Origin: Bifidobacterium breve DSM 20213 = JCM 1192
Lineage (GTDB): Bacteria > Actinomycetota > Actinomycetes > Actinomycetales > Bifidobacteriaceae
Reading direction: 5' to 3'
Length of the DNA stretch: 64,000 nucleotides
NCBI RefSeq assembly: GCF_001025175.1
Contig: NZ_AP012324.1
Coordinates: 1,488,001 to 1,552,000, forward strand
This document shows positions 52,298-62,236 of this stretch, in pieces. The notes under the pieces are model-generated. The model worked only from the letters and a program-made list of their open reading frames with translations, was not told the origin of the DNA and did not search any database. Position 1 is the first letter of the stretch. Every line of letters begins with the position of its first letter. The position numbers were made by a program, and so were the translations under genes.

Positions 52298-53635
52298 TCA
52301 CAGCTTCGGCAGGTACTTCTTCAACTCGTAAGGAGTGACCTGCTGGTTGTATTCCGCCCATTCCTGACGCTTATTGTCCAGGAAGTAGCCGAACGCATGC
52401 TCACCCAAGACATCCGCCACGAAGTCAGACCGCTCCATGATCTTCAGCGCTTCGTCCAGCGAGCTCGGCAACGGCTGAATGCCCATGGCCTGACGTTCAC
52501 CGTCGGTAAGCTCCCAGACGTCGTCACTGGTGGGCTCGCCCAGCTGCATCTGCTTGTCGATGCCGTCGAGGCCAGCAGCCAGCAGCACCGAGTAGGCCAG
52601 ATACGGGTTGGCCACCGGGTCGAGCGCGCGGAACTCCATGCGCGCGGAGTTGCCCTTGCCGGGCTTGTACTGCGGGATGCGCAGCAGTGCGGAACGGTTG
52701 TTGTGGCCCCAGCAAATGTAGCTCGGAGCCTCGTTGCCGCCCCACAGGCGCTTGTACGAGTTGACGTATTGGTCGGTGACCGCGCAGATTTCGGCCGCAT
52801 GGTACAGGATGCCAGCGGCGAACTGGCGGGCGGTCAGGGACATGTTGAATTCCTGACCGGCCTCGTAGAAGGCGTTGGAGTCGCCCTCGAACAAGCTCAG
52901 GTGAGTGTGCATGCCGGAACCAGGCGCGTCGGCCAAAGGCTTGGGCATGAAGCTGGCATGGATGCCGCGCTCCAGCGAAATCTCCTTGACCACCGTACGG
53001 AACGTCATGATGTTGTCGGCAGTGGTGAGCGCATCCGCATAACGCAAATCGATCTCGTTCTGGCCAGGACCCGCCTCATGGTGCGAGTATTCCACCGAGA
53101 TGCCCATCTGTTCGAGCATGTTCACGGTGGCGCGGCGGAAGTCCATGCCCGGGCTGCGCGGCACGTGATCGAAGTAGCCGCCTTCATCAATCGGGGTCGG
53201 CGCCTTGGACCAATCATCCTGGCTTTCGAACAGATAAAACTCAATCTCAGGGTGCACGTAGAACGTGAAACCCTTATCCTTGGCCTTGGCAAGCGCACGC
53301 TTCAACACGTGGCGAGGATCGCCGAGCGACGGCTCGCCGTCCGGGGTCAGAATGTCACAGAACATGCGAGCGGTACCTTGCGGGCCGCCGCGCCATGGCA
53401 GAATCTGGAAGGTTGAGGGGTCGGGTTGAACGATCATGTCGTCTTCGGACACACGGGTCATGCCCTCGATGGCGGAACCGTCGAAGCCAAGACCCTCCTC
53501 AAATGCGGCTTCCAGTTCGGCCGGAGCAATCGCCACGGATTTCAGTGTTCCCAACACATCCGTGAACCAGAGACGAATGAAGCGCACGTCGCGTTCTTCG
53601 ACCGTGCGCAGCGCAAACTCCTGCTGTCTATCCAT
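52298..53635 (-). CDS. glnA: Glutamine synthetase, type I short form
   Basis: A 445-residue GSI enzyme, the length of the alpha/GlnA2 group rather than the 470-residue beta form. It has VRFIRLWFTDVLGTLKSVAI at the N-terminus, GFDGSAIEGMTRVSEDDM, the ATP-site pattern SYKRLWGGNEAPSYICWGHN and NRSALLRIPQYKPGKGNSAR. The short C-terminal end has no obvious adenylylation loop (NLY[DE]LP-type), so control is likely by feedback or transcription. It converts glutamate and ammonia to glutamine. Confidence 0.92.
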   Translation of the reverse strand: MDRQQEFALRTVEERDVRFIRLWFTDVLGTLKSVAIAPAELEAAFEEGLGFDGSAIEGMTRVSEDDMIVQPDPSTFQILPWRGGPQGTARMFCDILTPDGEPSLGDPRHVLKRALAKAKDKGFTFYVHPEIEFYLFESQDDWSKAPTPIDEGGYFDHVPRSPGMDFRRATVNMLEQMGISVEYSHHEAGPGQNEIDLRYADALTTADNIMTFRTVVKEISLERGIHASFMPKPLADAPGSGMHTHLSLFEGDSNAFYEAGQEFNMSLTARQFAAGILYHAAEICAVTDQYVNSYKRLWGGNEAPSYICWGHNNRSALLRIPQYKPGKGNSARMEFRALDPVANPYLAYSVLLAAGLDGIDKQMQLGEPTSDDVWELTDGERQAMGIQPLPSSLDEALKIMERSDFVADVLGEHAFGYFLDNKRQEWAEYNQQVTPYELKKYLPKL

Positions 53636-53736
53636 AATCGCTTATCGTTCCATATCCGTGTTACGAGGGGCGTTAACATCTCACCGGTGTGCCGTGTTAC
53701 ATGATTCGGCGGCGAAGCCGCGCTAAGGTGTGGTTT

Positions 53737-55173
53737 ATGAGCGAAGACCACCTCACCCCATCCGCCAATCCACCTGTCGATGTAACCAGCTGGAAGCAGG
53801 CCACCGATCCGCGCGACCGGTCACGTGCCGGCATATCCACTCGAGCCAAGGCGCCATTGGATTCCCATGCCATTTGGCAGGCGCAGGAGGGCCGGAGAGA
53901 GGCGATCAGCCTTTTGGAGGAGCAGTCCGCCATCCGCGTGCCCGAACTGGTTCCGTTGCGATACAAGCGTATGAGCGCCAGCCCGTTCACGTTCTATCGC
54001 GGCACAGTGCTCATCATGACCAACGATCTGGCGACCACGCCGGTAACCGGGATACCGGTGCAGTGTGTAGGCGACGCGCATATCGGTAATTTTGGTATCT
54101 TCCGCTCCCCTTCCGCACGACTGGTATTCGACATCAACGATTTCGACGAAACCGCGGTGGGTCCCTGGGAATGGGATTTGAAGCGACTTGCGGCCTCGGT
54201 GGAAATATGTGGCCGCGCCAACAAAATCAAGGAGAAGGATCGCCGCGCCGCCGTGGTGCAATGCGTGCGCACCTACCGTACCCGCATGAAGTGGTTCTCC
54301 GAGATGGATTATCTCGATGCTTGGTACGAGCACCTCGATGTGGAGGAAACGCTGGATCGTTTTGAAACCACCGGTTCCAAGCGCAGTCGTGTACTGCGCG
54401 AAGCAGCTATGAAGGCGTTGCTGAAAGACAACGACGCGGCAGCAGCCAAGCTCTGCAAATTCGAGAACGGCAAGCTGCGGTTCAAATTGAATCCTCCCGA
54501 ATTGGTGCCCATCAATCAGCTTGACGATTACGCCGATTTGGATGCCTTGCAGGCACGTCTCGATACATTGATCGAAAGCTATCGTCATTCCCTCTACGAT
54601 GATCGACGCTGGGTGTTCGACCATCTGCGCTATCAGGATGCCGCCCGCAAAGTGGTGGGCGTCGGCTCGGTCGGACAACGTGCATGGGCCTCGGTATGGA
54701 TCGCACGCGACGCTGATGATCCGATGATGCTGCAGATGAAGGAAGCCACATATTCCGTGCTGGAGCACTATTGCGGAGCCTCGCCCTATGCCACGCACGG
54801 CGAGCGCGTGGTGCAGGGTCAGAAGCTGATTCAGAATACGGCGGACGTGCTGCTGGGTTGGTCAAGCTTTATGGCCGAGGATGGACGCAAGCGCGATTAT
54901 TACGTGCGTCAGCTGTGGAACGGCAAGGGCTCCATCGACATCGACAATCTCAATGCCTCAGGTTTAAGCGATCTCTCACGCATGTGTGCATGGTCATTGG
55001 CGCACGCTCATGCCCGCACCGGCGATTCGATCGCCATTGCCAACTACATGGGCGGTACCGACGAATTCGACCAGTCCATTGCCTCGTTTGCTGTAAGTTA
55101 CGCCGAGCAGAACGATGAGGATTACGCCATATTCAAGAAACTCATCAAGTCCGGCGAACTCCCCTGCGCCTGA
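53737..55173 (+). CDS. DUF2252 protein, kinase-like fold
   Basis: A 478-residue protein of the DUF2252 family. VQCVGDAHIGNFGIFRSP resembles the catalytic loop of aminoglycoside phosphotransferase-type kinases, and LVFDINDFDET the metal-binding loop. The C-terminal part has ASVWIARDADDPMMLQMKEA and CAWSLAHAHARTGDSIAIAN. The substrate is unknown. The start at 53737 (MSEDHLTPSAN) has AAGGTG upstream. It is divergent from glnA. Confidence 0.8.
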   Translation: MSEDHLTPSANPPVDVTSWKQATDPRDRSRAGISTRAKAPLDSHAIWQAQEGRREAISLLEEQSAIRVPELVPLRYKRMSASPFTFYRGTVLIMTNDLATTPVTGIPVQCVGDAHIGNFGIFRSPSARLVFDINDFDETAVGPWEWDLKRLAASVEICGRANKIKEKDRRAAVVQCVRTYRTRMKWFSEMDYLDAWYEHLDVEETLDRFETTGSKRSRVLREAAMKALLKDNDAAAAKLCKFENGKLRFKLNPPELVPINQLDDYADLDALQARLDTLIESYRHSLYDDRRWVFDHLRYQDAARKVVGVGSVGQRAWASVWIARDADDPMMLQMKEATYSVLEHYCGASPYATHGERVVQGQKLIQNTADVLLGWSSFMAEDGRKRDYYVRQLWNGKGSIDIDNLNASGLSDLSRMCAWSLAHAHARTGDSIAIANYMGGTDEFDQSIASFAVSYAEQNDEDYAIFKKLIKSGELPCA

Positions 55174-55253
55174 TACAAAGTAACGGTTGTTGCTGGGCTC
55201 GTTGCAGTCATCTTTGACGCCAATGGGCTCGCCGTCCGTTCGGTATATTCTCT

Positions 55254-55303
55254 AGCGCAAATAATTCTCGAAATAAGCATTTTGTTCGAGAAATCTTTGC
55301 GCT
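55254..55303. other. Inverted repeat between DUF2252 gene and hisA
   Basis: AGCGCAAA-3-TTCTCGAA and TTCGAGAA-3-TTTGCGCT pair with mismatches around an 11-base loop, between convergent genes. It lacks a clear T-run and may be a weak terminator. Confidence 0.5.
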
Positions 55304-55340
55304 GAGAAAACACCAACGTTTGTCAGTGCCAAATCACACA

Positions 55341-56066
55341 TCATCGAGCGACTTCGAGCGCTTCCTGAAGCGTGAAGGCACGCGCGTAGAGGGACTTGCC
55401 GAGGATGGCGGAATCTACGCCAATCTCGGCCAGAGTCTTGATGGCACGCAGGTCATCAAGCTTGGAAATACCGCCGGAAGCGGTGACCTTGGCATCGGTG
55501 CGTTCAGCCACTTCACGCAGCAGTCCGATGTTCGGCCCGGACATCATGCCGTCCTTGGCCACATCAGTGACCACGTATCGCGAGCAGCCGACCGAGTCGA
55601 GGAACTTCATGGTCTCGAACAGGTCACCGCCCTCCTTGGTCCAGCCACGAGCCGCAAGCGTATGCCCACGCACGTCAAGACCAACGGCCACCCGATCGCC
55701 ATACTTCTTGATGACCGAAGTGGTCCAATCAGGGTTCTCCAAGGCCGCGGTGCCGATGTTCACACGCGCAGCACCGGCCTCCAATGCAGCATCCAGCGAA
55801 TCATCATCACGAACGCCACCGGACAATTCGATATTGACCCGGTCACCAAGTTCGTGAACGATTTCACGCAACTGATCGCGGTTGTTGCCCGTGCCAAATG
55901 CGGCATCGAGATCCACCAGATGAATCCATTCGGCACCGGCCTCGGCCCAAGTGCGTGCCGCCTCGAACGGCGAACCGTAATCCGTTTCAGAACCGGATTC
56001 ACCCTGGCGCAGGCGCACGGCCTTGCCATCGCGCACATCAACAGCGGGGAGAAGAGTCAACGACAT
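55341..56066 (-). CDS. hisA: HisA/PriA phosphoribosyl isomerase
   Basis: A 241-residue TIM-barrel isomerase of histidine synthesis. [19 protein letters not shown] has the first catalytic aspartate and [15 protein letters not shown] the second. In actinobacteria this gene is often PriA, which also does the TrpF step of tryptophan synthesis. The residues seen do not decide whether this one is bifunctional. It is the last gene of the his operon shown here. Confidence 0.93.
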   Translation of the reverse strand: MSLTLLPAVDVRDGKAVRLRQGESGSETDYGSPFEAARTWAEAGAEWIHLVDLDAAFGTGNNRDQLREIVHELGDRVNIELSGGVRDDDSLDAALEAGAARVNIGTAALENPDWTTSVIKKYGDRVAVGLDVRGHTLAARGWTKEGGDLFETMKFLDSVGCSRYVVTDVAKDGMMSGPNIGLLREVAERTDAKVTASGGISKLDDLRAIKTLAEIGVDSAILGKSLYARAFTLQEALEVAR

Positions 56067-56089
56067 CAGAGAACAACCTTTCTTATGAA

Positions 56090-56737
56090 CTACAGCGTGG
56101 CAATCCAGTTTTTCAGCAACTGAGCACCGGCATCACCGGACTTTTCAGGATGGAATTGCGTGGCAGATAGCGGACCACGCTCATAAGCCGCCACAAAACG
56201 CGAACGTCCGTATGTGCACCAGCTCACTCGTTCAGTGGAAGTCTGCAGATCAATGTCAAAACGCGCGGTGTCGGCGGGCTTGACCTCCATTGCGGCATAG
56301 GAATGCACGAAATAGAAGCGCTCGTTTTCCACACCGTTGAGCAGCACGGAATCGGGAGCGGCCTCAATGGTGTCCCAGCCCATATGCGGCACCACATCGG
56401 CATCCAGCAGATTCACCGAGCCACCGATCAGACCAATACCGGAGGCATGAGCACCATGTTCCAGACCACGTTCAAACATAATCTGTTCGCCCACACACAC
56501 GCCCAATACCGGACGGCCAGCACGGATACGGTCATAGATCACGCGGTCGCCATCGACTTTTTTGAGACCGTCCATGCAGGCGGCAAACGCGCCCACACCC
56601 GGAACGACCAGACCGTCGGCTTCCAAAGCCTGACGGTAATCGGAGGTAAGTGTGGTATCGACGCCAAGGTCGGCAAGAGCACGCACCATGGATCGTACGT
56701 TGCCAAAGCCATAATCGAAAACAACCGCTGTGGTCAT
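56090..56737 (-). CDS. hisH: IGP synthase glutaminase subunit
   Basis: A 215-residue class I glutamine amidotransferase that feeds ammonia to His[21 protein letters not shown] begins the domain, the nucleophile cysteine is in [14 protein letters not shown] and the His-Glu pair in [11 protein letters not shown]. HisF is not in the window. It lies between hisA and the unknown gene at 56768. Confidence 0.95.
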   Translation of the reverse strand: MTTAVVFDYGFGNVRSMVRALADLGVDTTLTSDYRQALEADGLVVPGVGAFAACMDGLKKVDGDRVIYDRIRAGRPVLGVCVGEQIMFERGLEHGAHASGIGLIGGSVNLLDADVVPHMGWDTIEAAPDSVLLNGVENERFYFVHSYAAMEVKPADTARFDIDLQTSTERVSWCTYGRSRFVAAYERGPLSATQFHPEKSGDAGAQLLKNWIATL

Positions 56738-56767
56738 AGTCTGTCCTAACCTGTTCTATTCCTACGC

Positions 56768-57514
56768 CTATTCGATATGCGATCCGCGGCCACCACGCCC
56801 ACGCTTGGTGTGGTCGGCGAGAATCTGCATGGCCTGGTCATGATCGAGGTCGGCCGACTCCACCACTTCAAAACCTTGGGTTCTGAGCTGATTCAACGAG
56901 ACGATGCCGAGCATAAGATCCTCCACAAATCGCGGAGTGGACGAAAACAGCACCGGCGGAGCAAAGGTCTGGCCAACCTGCCCCTGCATGATCATGGACA
57001 CTTCGAGCTTGTCCGCACGATTGACCGCCAAAATCACCACCATGCCGGAAACCACGGTGGTCAGATCTTTGGCGGCCGCCTCCGGAGCGTCCCCATCAAG
57101 ATTCTTCAGCACTGCCACCGCACCCTGATTGGCACCGATGCATGCAGCGGAGATGTCCGAAAGCTGGCAGAATGCGGCCAGAAGATCCGCCGAAGCAATA
57201 CGGGTAACGATTAACGCCATCTTGGCCTTGTCACCAAGAAGGCCAGCCAGCTCATTATCGAATCCGGCCGAGGGATCCACCACATCGGCCATGGCTTCGT
57301 TGACGGCATCCGCCACAGAACTAGAGATATCATCTGCGGCTTGTGTATCAGCGCCGTTATCAATCGACTTGGCATCCGCCGCAGAATCGGCTTGATCGTC
57401 GTCCCCCGTATCCGTGTCGTTCTCGAATTCCTTCTCGAATCCGGCCAGTGCAGCCTCCAGCTCCTCGTCGGAGAAATGCGTATCGTCCGGATTGAAATCC
57501 TTATCGTCGGACAT
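56768..57514 (-). CDS. Unknown protein in his operon
   Basis: A 248-residue protein starting at ATG 57514 ([11 protein letters not shown]), which shares TGATG with the hisB stop. The first 95 residues are acidic and probably disordered. The C-terminal domain has an alpha/beta pattern (KMALIVTRIASADLLAAFCQ, VSGMVVILAVNRADKLEVSM, VGQTFAPPVLFSSTPRFVED) and a glycine/arginine end. It has no motif I recognise. Translational coupling with hisB suggests a linked role or simple co-expression. Confidence 0.75.
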   Translation of the reverse strand: MSDDKDFNPDDTHFSDEELEAALAGFEKEFENDTDTGDDDQADSAADAKSIDNGADTQAADDISSSVADAVNEAMADVVDPSAGFDNELAGLLGDKAKMALIVTRIASADLLAAFCQLSDISAACIGANQGAVAVLKNLDGDAPEAAAKDLTTVVSGMVVILAVNRADKLEVSMIMQGQVGQTFAPPVLFSSTPRFVEDLMLGIVSLNQLRTQGFEVVESADLDHDQAMQILADHTKRGRGGRGSHIE

Positions 57515-58113
57515 CACAGGGCTCCCTTGGTGCTGGGCACACCATCCACACGGGGATCAATTTCCATGGCAAAGCGAAGCGCACGGGCCAAGGCCTTGAA
57601 TTCAGCTTCAGCGACATGGTGCGGATCGCGGCCGGCGAGTACCTGCATGTGCAGGCAAATGCCAGCGTGAAACGCGATGGATTCCATGACGTGACGAACC
57701 AGCGAGCCAGTGAAGTGGCCACCGATCATGCAGAATTCGTAGCCTTCGGGCTCGCCACTGCACACGCAGTACGGGCGGCCGGAGATATCGACCACGGCTT
57801 TGGCCAAGGCCTCGTCCAACGGCACGGTGGCATCGGCAAAACGACGAATGCCCTTCTTGTCTCCCAGCGCCTGCTTCAGGGCCTCACCGAACACGATGGC
57901 GGTGTCTTCCACAGTGTGGTGCACATCGATATCGGTATCGCCATGCGCATGGATGGTTAGGTCAATCAGCGAATGCTTGCCCAGCGCGGTCATCATATGG
58001 TTGTAGAACGGCACGGAGGTATCGATATCGGTTTTACCGGTACCGTCGAGATTCAGCTCGAGGTCGATGTGCGATTCGCTGGTCTCACGAACAATATGTG
58101 CGGTTCTTGCCAT
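57514..58113 (-). CDS. hisB: Imidazoleglycerol-phosphate dehydratase
   Basis: A 199-residue metal enzyme for the sixth step of histidine synthesis. [20 protein letters not shown] and [16 protein letters not shown] contain the histidine-glutamate metal sites, and [19 protein letters not shown] is the N-terminal signature. It is the monofunctional form. The start at 58113 is favoured over 58116 by spacing from AGGAG. Confidence 0.95.
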   Translation of the reverse strand: MARTAHIVRETSESHIDLELNLDGTGKTDIDTSVPFYNHMMTALGKHSLIDLTIHAHGDTDIDVHHTVEDTAIVFGEALKQALGDKKGIRRFADATVPLDEALAKAVVDISGRPYCVCSGEPEGYEFCMIGGHFTGSLVRHVMESIAFHAGICLHMQVLAGRDPHHVAEAEFKALARALRFAMEIDPRVDGVPSTKGAL

Positions 58114-58190
58114 CATGTCTCCTGGTTGATAGGTGTCGCATCATGCCGCCGCAATCGATGATGGTCACGGCAGCATGATGTACGAGTCTC

Positions 58191-59351
58191 TTATGCTGCT
58201 TCTACTATACGAAGCACTTCGGCAAGGGCATTACGGAACGTTTCCATTTCCTCGTCAGTGCCCATGCATACGCGCAGCCAGCCGTCTGGCCCGACCACAC
58301 GAATCAGTACACCACGCTTGAGCAATTCGTCAAAAATCGCCTCACGGTTGTCGAAATGCCCGCCGAAAAGCAGGAAGTTCGAGCCGGATTCGGCCACCTC
58401 AAGCGGCTGCCCCTTATAGGTCTGCTCTTTAAGCCAGGAAGCAGTTGCCTCGCGAGTCTCGCGCAGGTGTTCCACTCGGCTCAGCTGCTCGTCGGTGTGC
58501 TCAAACGCAGCCAGTGCGGCGGCCTGGGTCACGGCGGACAGATGGTATGGCATACGCACGATGCGCACGCAGTCGATAATGCCTTTGGACGCAGCCAAGT
58601 AACCGACTCGTGCACCGGCGAAAGCGAAAGCCTTGCTCATGGTGCGGCTGACGGCCAGATTCGGGTGGTTCTTGATAAGGCTTACCGCGCTCGGGGTGCC
58701 GGGCTTGCGGAATTCCACGTAGGCTTCGTCGATGACGAGGATCGGGTGGACGCCCTCACCCGCGCCAGCCACTTCAGCGGTTTCGCAGGCGGCAAGAACG
58801 CGCTCGATGTCTTCCATCGGCAGAGGGGTGCCGGTCGGGTTATTCGGGCTGGTGAGCAACACCATCGAAGGCTTGACCTCGTTGATGGCTTCAAGCACCT
58901 TGTCTACGTTCAACGTAAAGTCGGCGTTGCGGTGAGCCAGCTTCCAACCGGTGAAGGTGTCGCGGGCGTATTCCGGGTACATGGAGTACGTCGGGTCAGC
59001 GCCGAGAGCGGTCCTTCCCGGGCCGCCGAAGGCCTGGAACAGCTGCAGCATAATCTCGTTGGAACCATTCGCACCCCACAGCTCGTCCACATCCAGACGG
59101 GCGCCGGATTCACGGGCCAGATAATCGCTGAACGCCTGACGCAGCTCAATATGTTCACGATCCGGGTAACGGTTCAGCGTCGGCGCAATCTCACGTACAC
59201 GCTTGGCAATGGTATCGCATACAGCCGGATCCGATGCATATGGATTCTCATTGACGTTAAGACATACCGGGACATCAAGCTGAGGAGCACCATACGGTTC
59301 CTCACCAATCAAATCATTGCGCAGCGGCAGGTTTGCGGGAATCGAGCTCAT
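58191..59351 (-). CDS. hisC: Histidinol-phosphate aminotransferase
   Basis: A 386-residue PLP enzyme. It has LNVNENPYASDPAVC, ELWGANGSNEIMLQLFQAFG, LTSPNNPTGTPLP and the PLP lysine in VSRTMSKAFAFAGARVGYLA. It overlaps hisD by ATGA and is followed by hisB after 77 bases. Confidence 0.95.
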   Translation of the reverse strand: MSSIPANLPLRNDLIGEEPYGAPQLDVPVCLNVNENPYASDPAVCDTIAKRVREIAPTLNRYPDREHIELRQAFSDYLARESGARLDVDELWGANGSNEIMLQLFQAFGGPGRTALGADPTYSMYPEYARDTFTGWKLAHRNADFTLNVDKVLEAINEVKPSMVLLTSPNNPTGTPLPMEDIERVLAACETAEVAGAGEGVHPILVIDEAYVEFRKPGTPSAVSLIKNHPNLAVSRTMSKAFAFAGARVGYLAASKGIIDCVRIVRMPYHLSAVTQAAALAAFEHTDEQLSRVEHLRETREATASWLKEQTYKGQPLEVAESGSNFLLFGGHFDNREAIFDELLKRGVLIRVVGPDGWLRVCMGTDEEMETFRNALAEVLRIVEAA

Positions 59352-60745
59352 CGCAGACCGGCTTCTTTCTCCTGCTCGCGCAGGGTGGCCTTGTCATAGG
59401 GATCCTTGACGAAACGGCTCAGCACGCACTCACCGTGAGCCGGCAGGTCTTCGGAAACGGCAAAGGCATTGATACGGGCAGCCAGTGCTTTGAGGCCTTC
59501 CTCGTCATATTCGATGACTTCGACAGGCTTCATGAAGGTGTGCACGCCAAGGCCTGCAGCAAAGCGAGCGGTACCGCCGGTGGGCAGCACGTGGTTGGAG
59601 CCGGACATGTAATCGCCCAGCGGCACCGGAGAGTACGGGCCACGGAAAATGGCACCAGCGTTCTTGATACGCTTGACCACGGCATCGGCATCCTCGGTCT
59701 GAATCTCAAGGTGCTCGGCGGCATAAGCGTTGGCCGCATCGATGGACTGGTCGAGGTTGTCGGTCAGCACGATGGCGGACTGGGTGCCGCTCAGGGACGT
59801 GTGGACGCGCTCGGCGTGCTCGGTCTTCGGCACACGGTAGTTGAGGTTCTCCTGCACCTTCTCAGCAATATCGGTGGAGTCGGTGAACAGCACGGAACCG
59901 GCAAGCTCATCATGCTCGGCCTGTCCGATGAGGTCGGCGGCCAGCAGGCTCGGATTAGCGGTCTTATCAGCGATGATGCCGATTTCAGTCGGACCGGCAA
60001 CCGCATCGATGCCTACGAATGCGGAAACAAGAGACTTGGCGGTGGCCACGAAGATGTTGCCCGGGCCGGTGATCTTGTCGACCGGGTCGCACAATACGTC
60101 GCCATCCTGAGGCTCGCTGCCCTTGGCGCCGTACGCGAACATGGCGATGGCCTGGGCGCCACCGACCGCGTATACCTCATCAACACCGAGGATGGCGCAG
60201 GTGGCAAGGATGGTCTTGTTCGGCAGGCCCTCCTCGTTATCGCGAGCGGGCGGAGTGGCAATGGCCAGCGATTCGACGCCAGCGGCCTGAGCCGGCACGG
60301 CATTCATGATCACGGAAGACGGGTAAACAGCCTTGCCACCAGGCACATACAGGCCGACGCGCTGAATCGGAATCCAACGTTCGGCAACACGAGCGCCCTC
60401 GGCCAAGTCGGTGTAGAAGTCCTTCGGCACCTGATTGGCAGCCACAGCACGGGCACGACGCACAGATTCCTCAATGGCGGCGCGCACTTCGGAATCAAGT
60501 GTGGCCAGGGCATCCTGAATCGCTTCGACCGGCACACGCAGGTGCTTCGGGCGCACATGGTCGAACTTCTCCTCGAAGTCACGAAGAGCGGCAGCTCCGC
60601 GCTCCTTCACATCGTCCAGAATCGGACGCACCAAGTCGGTGGCTTCGGAAGTGCCCATTGCGGCGCGCGGCATCGCAGCAAGCAGTTCGGCACGGGACAG
60701 TTTGCGACCACGAAGGTCAATAATGCGCATGATATTCTCACTCAT
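59348..60745 (-). CDS. hisD: Histidinol dehydrogenase
   Basis: The zinc- and NAD-dependent enzyme for the last two steps of histidine synthesis, about 465 residues. ERWIPIQRVGLYVPGGKAVY, AVGGAQAIAMFAYGAKG, GPTEIGIIADKTANPSLLA and the late GDYMSGSNHVLPTGGTARFA are diagnostic. ATG at 60745 (MSENIMRIIDLRG) and ATG at 60730 (MRIIDLRG) are both possible, with neither having a strong ribosome site. Confidence 0.94.
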   Translation of the reverse strand: MSENIMRIIDLRGRKLSRAELLAAMPRAAMGTSEATDLVRPILDDVKERGAAALRDFEEKFDHVRPKHLRVPVEAIQDALATLDSEVRAAIEESVRRARAVAANQVPKDFYTDLAEGARVAERWIPIQRVGLYVPGGKAVYPSSVIMNAVPAQAAGVESLAIATPPARDNEEGLPNKTILATCAILGVDEVYAVGGAQAIAMFAYGAKGSEPQDGDVLCDPVDKITGPGNIFVATAKSLVSAFVGIDAVAGPTEIGIIADKTANPSLLAADLIGQAEHDELAGSVLFTDSTDIAEKVQENLNYRVPKTEHAERVHTSLSGTQSAIVLTDNLDQSIDAANAYAAEHLEIQTEDADAVVKRIKNAGAIFRGPYSPVPLGDYMSGSNHVLPTGGTARFAAGLGVHTFMKPVEVIEYDEEGLKALAARINAFAVSEDLPAHGECVLSRFVKDPYDKATLREQEKEAGLR

Positions 60746-60832
60746 AATGTCCCATCGTAGCAACGTACGGAGTCTAACCGCCGAGGAACGCCCATGTTCA
60801 CCCGTATCGTGAGATTATCGGAACGCTATGAG

Positions 60833-61156
60833 CTACTCGAGAACGCGAAACGCGGACGGTGCATCGTCTTTGACCGGCACATCCTGTATGTCGATATGGC
60901 GTACATCGGACCACCGCGGGCCTAGTTTCAGCTGCTTCACCAGCGCCTGCACCGACTCCTGACTGCCTTGGGCCTCCACTTCAACTGATCCGTCGTATCG
61001 GTTACGCACCCAGCCGCTGACGCCAAGTTGACGGGCCTGTATGACCGTGAAATAACGAAAGCCCACACCTTGCACCAGTCCGGTAATCACCATGTGTTTG
61101 CGCACCACATCCGAGGCTTGCTCTTGCAACGAATGGTTCTTTGACCAATGATTCAT
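60833..61156 (-). CDS. acyP: Acylphosphatase
   Basis: A 107-residue protein of the acylphosphatase fold. ITGLVQGVGFRYFTVIQARQ contains the phosphate-binding arginine, and VSGWVRNRYDGSVEVEAQGS the catalytic asparagine. It hydrolyses acyl phosphates such as acetyl phosphate or 1,3-bisphosphoglycerate. About 15 residues at the N-terminus exceed the usual length. It lies between hisD and the reductase gene. Confidence 0.92.
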   Translation of the reverse strand: MNHWSKNHSLQEQASDVVRKHMVITGLVQGVGFRYFTVIQARQLGVSGWVRNRYDGSVEVEAQGSQESVQALVKQLKLGPRWSDVRHIDIQDVPVKDDAPSAFRVLE

Positions 61157-61270
61157 CAGCTTCCCCGTTCAGTTCGATAACCGTTATGCCGGGCGTAGAA
61201 TCTCAGCACAGCCACGCATTTCCTCATACAATAAAATATGGCAAAGCATAGCTATCGGCAAAGAGGAACT

Positions 61271-62098
61271 ATGGCAATTCAATCGACAATCACACTGAAC
61301 AACGGCACGGTTATTCCACAGGTGGGCTTGGGCGTATTCCAGACGCCGGATGGCGATACCACGGTGAATGCGGTGCAGACTGCATTGGAGAACGGTTATC
61401 GTCATATTGACACGGCGATGATCTATCGTAATGAGGCTTCAGTGGGCGAAGGCATCCGTCGTGCCGGATTGCCTCGTGGCGACTTCTTCGTGACTACCAA
61501 GCTCTGGAATGACGATATTCGCGCCCATCGCGGCAAGGATGCATTTCAGGAAAGCCTGGATCGCCTTGGGCTAGATTATGTGGACTTGTATCTGATTCAT
61601 TGGCCGGCCGATGGATGGCAACAAGCGTGGGACGACCTGCAGGAGATTTATGCCTCCGGCCGAGCGAAAGCCATCGGTGTCAGCAACTTCCAGAAGCACC
61701 ATATCGATGAGTTGCTTGCCAACAGCGACGTGCTACCCGCCGTAGATCAGATTGAGTCCTCCCCGCAGTTCACCAATCATGAGTTGATTGGACAGCTACG
61801 TTCCAAGGGCATTGTCGCTGAGGCATGGAGCCCGCTCGGTGGCACCGGAGGCAATCTGCTGGGCAGCCCGGTTCTTGCTGAAATAGGCGCCAAGTATGGC
61901 AAGTCCGCAGCTCAGGTGGTGATTCGTTGGCACATCCAACGCGGCGTCGTCGTATTGCCGAAGTCCACTCATGCCGAACGCATCAAGCAGAACTTCGATG
62001 TTTTCGATTTCAACCTGACGTCTGAGGATATGACAGCCATTACCGCACTCAACACCGGCAAACGCAACGGTGCGGATCCGGATAATTTCGATTTCTGA
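61271..62098 (+). CDS. Aldo/keto reductase
   Basis: A 275-residue NADPH oxidoreductase with the AKR tetrad: D and Y in HIDTAMIYRNE, K in FFVTTKLWND and H in YLIHWPADGW. The cofactor region VVLPKSTHAERIKQNFDVFD is also intact. It resembles bacterial AKR5 proteins (2,5-diketo-D-gluconate reductase type) whose true substrate is often unknown. The start at 61271 has AGAGGAA upstream. Confidence 0.92.
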   Translation: MAIQSTITLNNGTVIPQVGLGVFQTPDGDTTVNAVQTALENGYRHIDTAMIYRNEASVGEGIRRAGLPRGDFFVTTKLWNDDIRAHRGKDAFQESLDRLGLDYVDLYLIHWPADGWQQAWDDLQEIYASGRAKAIGVSNFQKHHIDELLANSDVLPAVDQIESSPQFTNHELIGQLRSKGIVAEAWSPLGGTGGNLLGSPVLAEIGAKYGKSAAQVVIRWHIQRGVVVLPKSTHAERIKQNFDVFDFNLTSEDMTAITALNTGKRNGADPDNFDF

Positions 62099-62120
62099 TC
62101 CATACGCTGCACAATACGCA

Positions 62121-62155
62121 AAAAGGGGATTCCCCATGACGAGGAATCCCCTTTT
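62121..62155. terminator. Terminator after reductase gene
   Basis: AAAAGGGGATTCC and GGAATCCCCTTTT form a 13-bp stem with A- and T-rich ends, so it can work in both directions. Confidence 0.9.
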
Positions 62156-62160
62156 CCATC

Positions 62161-62208
62161 AAAAAAGATTGCGGACCGTCCTCCCCTATTAGGAAAGACG
62201 GTCCGCAA
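62161..62208 (-). terminator. Terminator of the GH95 gene
   Basis: TTGCGGACCGTC and GACGGTCCGCAA (62169-62208) form a 12-bp stem with a 16-base loop. On the minus strand the stem is followed by TCTTTTTT. Confidence 0.88.
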
Positions 62209-62236
62209 CATTTCGTAACGGATATAACGCAATACG

